Positions 59,401 to 64,000 of a DNA stretch of 64,000 nt are shown piece by piece. Within the stretch, counting starts at the first letter, position 1. The number at the start of each line of letters is the position of its first letter. The stretch covers positions 37,966,802-38,030,801 of the forward strand of contig JAOWCC010000064.1 in the NCBI GenBank assembly GCA_030867875.1, written 5' to 3'. Under the pieces are notes generated by a model. That model made no database searches, had not been told where the DNA came from, and saw only the letters and a program-made list of their open reading frames with translations. This DNA is from Actinernus sp. WN-2022 (lineage: Eukaryota; Cnidaria; Anthozoa; Actiniaria; Actinernidae). A program made the translations under genes and the position numbers.

Positions 59401-60348
59401 TCACAGACAATTATGACTTTCTGTGAATAAGCTAGACTTCAATACATTAATACTTCCTAGCTGTAATTAAGTCACAGTATAGACCCATTCGAAAAATGGC
59501 GTCCAATTTAATTAACTATTGTTTAGTACTGACTAGCCTCGCTTACACGTTCAAAAGCTTTTGTGTAGACTGACTAGCCTCGTGTTCACATTACCAGGAC
59601 AATAGCTTTTTAAATTGGACGCCATTTTTCGAATGGGTCTATGCTTTTACAAAAGCATCCATTCTATTAATAATAGGATAAAATGAAAATGTGATGTGCA
59701 CATTGATCAAGTGCATTCAAATTAAGACATCATGCAGCCTCAAAATTACTAATATATATTTTAGCATAGTTACCGGTATATATTAGTATATTTTTTATTA
59801 ATGTATGTGCAGGTATATATATTTTTATGTTCATGAAGTTTTAAAAACATGATCTCAAAAATCCATATGATTACAAGTATAATACCATAGAGGACAAATT
59901 AATCCCTATAATTTCAACTTGAAATTTCATGTGTAATTTGTAATTTCACATGTGAAATTTCAAACGCTGCCTATATGCGCGCTTAAAATAATGTTTTTCT
60001 GGATCATAATTTGCCCTCCACAATATTAATGAGTAATCAATAGTGACTTGTGAAATTTAAAGGGATAAATTTCACTTGTGTTTGTCAAAATCTACATAAT
60101 TTCCCTCGCCAAAGTGGCTTGGGAAATTACTTCGATTTTAACAAACATGAGTGAAAGTTATCCCAAATGTCACTCGTCCCCATTTGATTACCTATACTAA
60201 ATGCATGAATATAATTTTGAGCAGGGGAGCATGCATGCATACCATACTATTCCATCGTCCATCACCTTGAACATCTTCCACTGGAGTTGGTATCATTGCA
60301 GGATTGCTCATTCCGGTTGGTTATTAGAATTCAAGATAGATATAGAAG
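44176..60348 (-). CDS. PAFAH1B2: PAF acetylhydrolase 1B catalytic subunit (PAFAH1B2/3 type)
   Basis: Five coding exons (60311-60243, 51565-51476, 48849-48733, 47379-47257, 44424-44176), every intron phase 0, give 215 aa against 229 in human PAFAH1B2. It is a GDSL/SGNH hydrolase: block I VLFVGDSLIRNM with Ser44, block II LNFGIGGDRTEHLLWRL, block III GTNNHDS with the oxyanion Asn, and block V FDYLHL with Asp189 and His192. The triad is complete. The family removes the sn-2 acetyl group of platelet-activating factor and binds LIS1, linking it to dynein regulation. The ATG at 60311 is chosen because NPAMIPTPVEDVQGDGRW matches vertebrate N-termini. A splice acceptor at 60349-60350 implies an upstream non-coding exon. 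Vertebrates have two paralogues; which one this equals cannot be decided here. Confidence 0.93.
44425..47256. other. PAFAH1B intron 4 containing a LINE
   Basis: A 2.83-kb intron, most of it the LINE at 44757-46792. The remaining sequence shows nothing else recognisable. Confidence 0.8.
44757..46792 (-). mobile_element. CR1/L2-like LINE, 5'-truncated, with 13-bp target duplication
   Basis: A long open frame (46840-44918, 640 codons) covers most of the reverse transcriptase. It has FRPISN, then LLLDLSAAFDTVDH, GVPQGSVLGP and the catalytic FYADD at about residue 357-361, then a C-terminal WLPIEQRVIFKILLLTYKAL. The endonuclease part is missing. The (TAA)n tail is at 44757-44770. A direct repeat TAACGTCCAGTAA flanks the element (44744-44756 and 46793-46805), the mark of target-primed insertion. 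The first ~16 codons of the open frame are intron and target sequence outside the element. The frame is intact, so insertion is fairly recent. Confidence 0.92.
47257..47379 (-). CDS. PAFAH1B2: PAFAH1B exon 4
   Basis: Encodes VVVIMVGTNNHDSTADQIVE, the block III GTNN oxyanion segment, ending TKILLL. Donor CTG|GTAAGT, acceptor TTTACAG|G. Confidence 0.93.
47640..48318 (-). mobile_element. LINE 3' fragment in PAFAH1B intron 3
   Basis: On the minus strand it encodes WQMEFNSSKCYILSIHRKK, TSSYLGVQLQSNLKWNHHID and, after a frame break, MVQRQAARFVKHNYIR and ILDELEWPTLKSRRREARLS. These are typical RT C-terminal segments of another LINE family. No tail or target duplication identified. Confidence 0.75.
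48319..48732. other. Remainder of PAFAH1B intron 3
   Basis: Nothing recognisable. Confidence 0.5.
48733..48849 (-). CDS. PAFAH1B2: PAFAH1B exon 3
   Basis: Encodes AWDELFKPLKSLNFGIGGDR and TEHLLWRLQNGELEGLDPK, block II of the SGNH fold. Donor AAG|GTGTGT, acceptor TTTGGTAG|G. Confidence 0.93.
49156..49754. mobile_element. ~600-bp MITE with GTTGTTCAAAGGGTGG ends
   Basis: The termini CTGGCCCCTGTTGTTCAAAG and, reversed, the matching right end are followed by several inverted GGATAAC/GTTATCC and GCTATCC words. It lies in PAFAH1B intron 2. It may be a hAT-type MITE; the target duplication could not be fixed. Confidence 0.75.
49755..50243. other. PAFAH1B intron 2, no feature seen
   Basis: AT-rich intron sequence without recognisable elements. 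Confidence 0.45.
50244..51252. mobile_element. 1.0-kb MITE with GCAGGTTTAAA ends
   Basis: GGCAGGTTTAAAGTACAGGTC at the left is matched by an inverted right end ending GACCTGTATTTTAAACCTGCC. Both ends carry clustered AGGTCAGG/CCTGACCT words. It lies within PAFAH1B intron 2, close to exon 2. Confidence 0.75.
51476..51565 (-). CDS. PAFAH1B2: PAFAH1B exon 2
   Basis: Encodes HERFVLQGKASSCKVLFVGD and SLIRNMEETE, including the nucleophile Ser44 in GDSL. Acceptor TTTTTTCAG|C, donor GAG|GTAATT. Confidence 0.93.
51640..51845. repeat. Short tandem GAGCGAACCCTGCAAA repeats
   Basis: Four imperfect copies of a 20-odd-bp unit containing GAGCGAACCCTGCAA at about 51740-51825, preceded by inverted GGTTCGCTTGCG/CAAGCGAACTCG words. 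Intron 1 of PAFAH1B. Confidence 0.6.
52008..52243. mobile_element. ~236-bp fold-back MITE
   Basis: GACTCTTCCAATTTTTTTTG, then TATACGTATAACAGCAAAAC and GAGCACCTCGAAGTTAGTCA on the left, are mirrored on the right up to GGAAGGGTC. Arms are about 100 bp with a short loop near 52118. Confidence 0.85.
52687..52704 (-). CDS. PAFAH1B2: Possible alternative PAFAH1B first coding exon
   Basis: The ATG at 52704 opens six codons (MASVRE) followed by a GAG|GTAAAC donor in phase 0. Exon 2 begins in the same phase, so splicing would give MASVREHERFVLQGK. It lies 1.1 kb upstream of exon 2, with a CACGTG word about 55 bp before the start. No transcript evidence; it may be chance. Confidence 0.3.
52705..53380. 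other. PAFAH1B intron 1, no feature seen
   Basis: No recognisable exon or intact repeat. Confidence 0.4.
53388..53645. repeat. Tandem ~150-bp units rich in CCGCAAATGATCCC
   Basis: CAGGTCCGCAAATGATCCC at 53386 and again at 53536 starts two ~150-bp units, each holding four or five GACCGCAAATGATCCC-type words and a GGGGACCGCA/CCCCATTGGGG palindrome. Unknown repeat in PAFAH1B intron 1. Confidence 0.7.
53646..54039. other. PAFAH1B intron 1, AT-rich
   Basis: Words such as AATCCCGAGT recur here and near 57621-57665, hinting at a pre-insertion unit now split by the LINE and fold-back complex. No gene seen. Confidence 0.4.
54040..56221 (-). mobile_element. CR1/L2-like LINE copy split by a MITE
   Basis: The minus-strand RT is in two pieces. 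56221-55706 carries VVLLLDLSAAFDTVDHCILL, DCGVPQESVIGPVLFSLYM and YHLYADDTQIYATF. 54817-54239 carries the C-terminal part (LHWLPVEKRVIFKILLLTYK, FSVASPILWNSLPYDIK). The MITE at 54880-55704 separates them. GVPQGS has become GVPQES and the frame shifts near the MITE, so it is dead. The (TAA)n tail is at 54039-54061. It is the same family as 44757-46792 but older. Confidence 0.9.
54880..55704. mobile_element. 825-bp MITE inside the LINE
   Basis: TTACACTCGTTCTCAATAAC and the following ACGTGCAGGTTCGAAA near 54883-54920 are mirrored at about 55660-55700, with TTGGTGGATGTCA / TGACATCCACCAG further in. ATCAAC flanks both ends (54874-54879 and 55705-55710) as a possible target duplication. A tandem duplicate of CTCGCTCACACATAAAGTTT lies inside near 55390-55470. 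Confidence 0.75.
56222..57613. mobile_element. 1.39-kb fold-back element with ~590-bp arms
   Basis: Arms 56222-56811 and 57028-57613 are inverted copies, nearly identical, starting CACAGGCTTCCCAGACTCGA. The 7-bp direct repeat GTAATAT flanks it (56215-56221, 57614-57620). The centre holds a second inverted repeat (GGCGGTTACAGACTAATTTT). Each arm carries the same open frame beginning MTVGRGSKKVNKVGKSTSP (145 and 112 codons, in opposite directions). I recognise no domain in it. It inserted at the 5' edge of the LINE. Confidence 0.88.
57621..57929. other. No feature seen
   Basis: AATCCCGAGT-type words near 57624-57665, then unremarkable sequence. TGACGTCA at 57873 precedes the basic open frame. 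Confidence 0.4.
57930..58049 (+). CDS. Very basic 39-aa open frame of doubtful status
   Basis: The frame starting MRKKGKRKVDRRIAKTKQRR is more than half Lys and Arg. It meets a donor-like GTG|GTAAGC about 12 bp before its stop, so it might be a first exon on the strand opposite PAFAH1B. A TGACGTCATGG word lies 55 bp upstream. No family recognised; may be chance. Confidence 0.15.
   Translation: MRKKGKRKVDRRIAKTKQRRKPERQRRTQERREKRVVSS
58404..58935. mobile_element. 532-bp MITE with GC-rich ends
   Basis: GGTATCAGCGGCCATCCCGA, then GGGGGCGGCCCCCGGGCA, is mirrored at 58899-58935. Inner inverted words are GGGGCTTAGC/TTTTAGCAT and ATGCCCC. No coding capacity. Confidence 0.8.
58936..59478. other. 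PAFAH1B intron 1, no feature seen
   Basis: Nothing recognisable. Confidence 0.45.
59479..59642. mobile_element. 164-bp MITE with ATAGACCCATTCG ends
   Basis: ATAGACCCATTCGAAAAATG, then GCGTCCAATTTA, is mirrored at 59611-59642. TGACTAGCCTCG occurs twice in the core. Confidence 0.85.
59643..60242. other. PAFAH1B intron 1, 5' end
   Basis: AT-rich with local GTGAAATTTC/GAAATTTCAC inverted words near 59928-59966. No gene seen. Confidence 0.45.
60243..60311 (-). CDS. PAFAH1B2: PAFAH1B exon 1 (first coding exon)
   Basis: Encodes MSNPAMIPTPVEDVQGDGRW plus NSM. The donor is ATG|GTATGC. The exon continues as 5' UTR to 60348, where TCTTTTCAG|C is a splice acceptor, so at least one non-coding exon lies further upstream (higher coordinates). 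Confidence 0.92.
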
Positions 60349-60694
60349 CTGAAAAGACAAAAACAACATGATTTATTAATGATCTTCATGTGTAAATAAA
60401 GCATAAAACATTAGTTAATATTTAATAACTTGAAATAATTTATGTTTTGACTTCCTAATGGTAATAATGCCCTATAGATAAAATAGCTACTGTATATACA
60501 AATGTATATGTATACACACATCGAAACATTTGCCTTTCATAACTCAGGCCATGGATGAGAAAAGAATGAAATTCAGGATGTGAATAAGATATAATTTGAG
60601 AGAACATTTGGATTCACAAGAAATATTGTTGGACTAAGTTATTAATTCCTATATTTTGACAAGTAAAAGAATTAGTTAATATATAAAATATTAA
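60349..60694. other. 5' UTR intron or spacer, no feature seen
   Basis: Presumably an intron within the PAFAH1B 5' UTR. No first exon could be identified. Confidence 0.4.
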
Positions 60695-61353
60695 CGTCAC
60701 TTATCTTGCATTGAGAAACATAGGAAGGATTAGGAAATACCTTGAACAGGACAACTGCGAAAGACTTGTACATGCATTTATTTCGTCCAAACTCGACTCT
60801 TGTAACATACAGCCTACTATATATATATAGCTGGGTAATTACCATTTACAGAAATCGATAAACTCCAACGTGTGCAAAACGCTGCTGCATGACTGGTGGT
60901 TAGGCCTAAGAAGAATGATCACATCACCCCATCTTAATACGTCTACACTGGTTGCCCGTCAGAGCTAGAATTGATTTCAAGATCTTGCTGCTGACGTATA
61001 AATCTCTCAATGATCGAGCACCTGAATACATCAAGGAGCTTTTGACTATATATAAGCCTAGACGTAACTTAAGATCATCTACACAAAGTCTACTTGTCGT
61101 GCCATCTTCAAACTCAAAGAATCATGGCGACAGAACATTCATGGCAACTGCTCCAAGACTCTGGAATTCTACTCCCATACATACATGTATCCACTGTGCA
61201 GAAACTTTAAAGATATTTAAATCATTACTTAAAACTTATCTTTTTAGCAAATATTTTACTAGATAAGTTTTCATTTCATTTTATCTCAGAATTATGTAAG
61301 AGCATTGAGACTTTGTGTAGCGCTCCCAAAACTATTTATTATTATTATTAATT
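60695..61353 (+). mobile_element. CR1/L2-like LINE 3' fragment
   Basis: On the plus strand: LRNIGRIRKYLEQDNCERL, then broken frames, then RIDFKILLLTYKSLNDRAPE and TAPRLWNSTP. It ends AGCGCTCCCAAAACTATT and a (TTA)n tail at 61334-61352. Only the last third of an RT, degraded. Confidence 0.82.
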
Positions 61354-61849
61354 AAATACTTTTCATTTTAAAAGAAGTAATTTAACTCTAGTTCTATAAT
61401 TAACAGTTTTAAAATTTAAGTGACCCCTAAAAGGTATGAGCTAGGTACTTTTAGTTTGTTGTTAAAGAAGGTTCAAAAAACAAGCAGGGGAAATTTAATA
61501 CCTCCCCCGAAAATAAAAAAAGACCAACTCATGGTACTTATGTACTTCATATATATATATTAGAACAGACAAGACTCTATGTTAATAGTATAATTATATC
61601 CTGGAATCCAGGGGCCTCCGCCGACCACCCCTTTCCTCATCACCTCCCCACCCCTCCCCCACCCTACCCTATTCCTTATGGCAGCATGAAAGGGATACTA
61701 ATTCCCTAGTTGGATTACTGATGCCCAGGCTTCCATCCCCTGGGTTTCCCGCATCCCCACATTCCACTGCAATTAACCTGGCTTGCCTCTGGCCGCTATT
61801 ATCTGTCAGTAGATCCTTGAAATAGATATGGAAAAGGATCTTCCCCCTT
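61354..61849. other. No feature seen
   Basis: AT-rich, then a C-rich stretch near 61610-61680. No gene recognised. Confidence 0.45.
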
Positions 61850-62125
61850 CGATTTCACATGTATGTGAAGCAGAGACAAACTAGGTTGGTTGAACCATGT
61901 CGACTAGGTCTTTTATGAAAATCTGCATTACACTTCAGCATGCAGGAGGGGCAGTCTCCAAGAAACCGCTTAAAAACTAGTGTACATTTATTAAGTTTAG
62001 CTTCATCATATAATGGGATCCAATTTAGTTCCTGGAAAAGCTGTACACTGTTTGCCCTCATATCGGCACCCATGATCACTCAGGTGGCACGTTTTTGTAA
62101 CTTAAAAACTTTGTTGGTATTACTG
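61850..62125 (-). mobile_element. LINE C-terminal fragment
   Basis: The minus-strand reading VQLFQELNWIPLYDEAKLNK and CTLVFKRFLGDCPSCM resembles RT C-terminal regions, related to the piece at 40895-41780 (LFSQLQWIPITDLIKCRKL). The frame is degraded. Confidence 0.65.
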
Positions 62126-63004
62126 TAACTTATAAAATGTAAATCAACAGTGACATTATACATGTACATGTAATTATAATTAACCTTGCATGAGTTTGAC
62201 ATGTATTCTACTGGCTGAATTTTTTACTAATTATCAGGGCTCAGAATTGCGACTGATTAGTTGGGCTACTAAGATTTGCTGGTTGGTGACTATACAATTA
62301 GATCTTATTTGCTGTAGTCGCCATTAGGGGCAGCTCATTTTTTTTATTTTCGAGGCCTGCCTATGGAAAAAAACAAAACATCCCAGGCATGTCTTCTGAC
62401 CTTTGTCGTTTGCACTAATTTTTTTCACTGAATGTTTCCATGGGGCCAGAGTGTTATCAAATAATACCAATTTAATGCTGAGTTATATAAACACAGTGTA
62501 TTCTGGAAAGGATAATTTTTTTACAATTTATTTATGAATTGGATGTAATCTGCAAGCCTGGTGGGCGTGGTAAGTCACATGGTGGAATGTATTCCATTTG
62601 TGTCCATTGAAACTAGATCAGCACAACAGAAATATGCATTTATATCTAGTGGTCAGTACAAATCCTGTTGATAAAGTTTAGCATATCACCACCTCCCAAA
62701 CAACAACAGAGACAGAAATGCATTTCATTTTTGCTCCTGGCTCCTGTCTGGAAAATATAAGTAACACATTAAAACTTGCTGCAAAAATTCATTACCATGT
62801 GTGGATTAAAATTGTAGTGATTTTGAATGAAAGTAACTATGATTTCTATTTTAATGTTAAGATGACTGTACGTGTAAAACGAAGGTAAAGCAATCTTTAT
62901 TTACTTAATGTAGGTAAACTCGATCATCTCATGACAGCATAGTCTGGCAAGACTGATAAACTTTTATAGGCCAATATATATAATGTGGTACCTACATTGT
63001 ACGA
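62126..63004. other. Intergenic, no gene seen
   Basis: Nothing recognisable. Confidence 0.45.
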
Positions 63005-63215
63005 TTTTACATCCTAATTGTTCAAGAAGACGTGAAGGTCTAAACATTTGCAGTTAATATTGTTTGATGAGAACAAGATTATTTCACAAAGGCAGCAATA
63101 TTATGCACCTTGCTTCTACTCAGTTATTTTTAGAGGTCCCTGAGTGTTGGTCTGGCCAGGGTTTGAACCCTTGACCTCCTGCACCAGGCTGTAGCTTTAT
63201 AAACCACTGAGCTTA
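63005..63215 (-). mobile_element. tRNA-derived SINE
   Basis: On the minus strand the head has an A-box-like TAAGCTCAGTGGTTTAT and a B-box GGGTTCAAACCC. A body ending in TTCACGTCTTCTTG follows. It is related to the fragment at 2781-2945 and similar in plan to 13605-13770. Confidence 0.7.
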
Positions 63216-63635
63216 AGCTGGGAAGTGTCAGTGAATGTGGAGTCTAGACTGTCTCATCTCATACAAAGCTTTCACTACCTAGACTTAATTAAAGTTTGAT
63301 TGATGGTCTGCTAAATGCAACAGCCACTTGAAACTTCTGTACAGGGCTGCACTTTGAACAGTGAAAACAGTAATAAATGCAAACCCAAGGAAGACAGTCC
63401 ATGCAGTATCAAACAGCTGGGTTTAAAAAATAATTAAAGTAGATGTATGACTGCAGTAAGAAGGTGAGGGAGGGGCAGTTCCACAATAGTTGGTAACTAA
63501 TATTCAATAAAAACACAATATCTAACCATGATTCTATTTGGCTTGTAAAGCAATCTTATTTTGATTCATGATCAATCTTCTCCAATGTATAAAACTCATG
63601 GCCCATCCTTTATAATGTGTTTCTCTTAGCTAATA
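63216..63635. other. No feature seen
   Basis: Spacer between the SINE and the promoter-like cluster; no gene recognised. Confidence 0.4.
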
Positions 63636-63677
63636 TGACGTCACTGATCACGTGATCACCCTAAGAAGCAGTATAAA
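63636..63677 (+). promoter_or_regulatory. Candidate promoter: CRE, CACGTG and TATA box
   Basis: TGACGTCA (63636-63643), CACGTG (63649-63654) and TATAAA (63672-63677) stand close together in the order of a compact TATA promoter, predicting a start near 63700 on the + strand. No coding exon is visible before the window ends at 64000. Confidence 0.3.
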
Positions 63678-64000
63678 TGCTGAGGAAGTTAAATCCAACA
63701 AAACATTTTAAAGTTATAGTTGAAAGATAGCAACTATAATAAGTGAAGTAAGACAAGAAAACATTAAATCTTTGCTAGGGGTCGATCAGGCAACAAGGTC
63801 AAACCCATGCCTTTTAAAACATATTTGAGCATTATTTTAGTTATGAAATTATTCTTCAATCTTCTTCTTTTTACATTTAAAAAAATTGGATCGGTCTTCA
63901 ATCTTTCTTTTTTCTTTATGGTTGGCCGGGCAATGGTAAACAAAACATTTTATTGGAATGGCTAAATTTTGAATTTTTTTTTTTAAAATACTACAGTTTA

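Noticed and set aside
1..64000. A previously undescribed multi-gene system such as a defence or biosynthetic cluster
   Set aside because: Genes are spliced, widely spaced and individually assignable to known animal families. Nothing suggests a functional cluster beyond shared ciliary/dynein themes.

Overview
The window is animal nuclear DNA, AT-rich and dominated by repeats. It has spliced genes with GT-AG introns, CR1/L2-like LINE fragments with (TAA)n tails, tRNA-derived SINEs, many MITEs and two large tandem arrays. Together with protein sequences close to vertebrate orthologues, this best fits a marine invertebrate. I favour an anthozoan cnidarian such as a stony coral, but that is inference and the sequence alone does not prove it.

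Four host genes are supported. TMEM218 (ciliary transition-zone protein) is on the + strand, 7879-11410, three coding exons, 122 aa. A NUDT18-like Nudix hydrolase is on the + strand, 27978-28985, one exon, 335 aa. An enlarged SPA17 (sperm protein 17: RIIa docking domain plus five IQ motifs and an acidic repeat tail) is on the - strand, 36274-33107, three exons, 511 aa. A PAFAH1B2/3-type catalytic subunit of cytosolic PAF acetylhydrolase 1B is on the - strand, 60348-44176, five coding exons, 215 aa. A fifth gene may end at 3758-3883 (one terminal exon with a membrane helix), and a promoter-like cluster at 63636-63677 may start another at the right edge.

Layout. 1-815 is a 56-bp satellite with a 336-bp higher-order period. 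1-7.8 kb holds MITEs, a three-copy dispersed repeat and an 86-bp TATA-bearing tandem repeat. 7.9-11.4 kb is TMEM218. 11.4-23 kb is MITEs, SINEs and a LINE carrying two MITEs. 23-27.9 kb is bracketed by a ~60-bp inverted repeat and holds a LINE split by a MITE plus a 2.2-kb minisatellite. NUDT18 follows, with its present stop codon inside a MITE. 30-33 kb is intergenic with two MITEs. 33.1-36.4 kb is SPA17 with an RFX X-box-like promoter site. 36.4-44 kb is transposon debris, including a 1.9-kb element with another nested inside it. 44.2-60.3 kb is the PAFAH gene, whose introns hold at least three LINE copies and many MITEs, including a 1.39-kb fold-back.

Three of the four genes relate to cilia, flagella or the dynein/LIS1 pathway. 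From memory, their human orthologues all lie on 11q23-q24, so this may be an old linkage group. I see no bacterial-type operon, CRISPR array or defence system. The most noteworthy novelty is the MITE that supplies the NUDT18 C-terminus, followed by the enlarged SPA17, the possible second PAFAH1B first exon and the transposon architecture.
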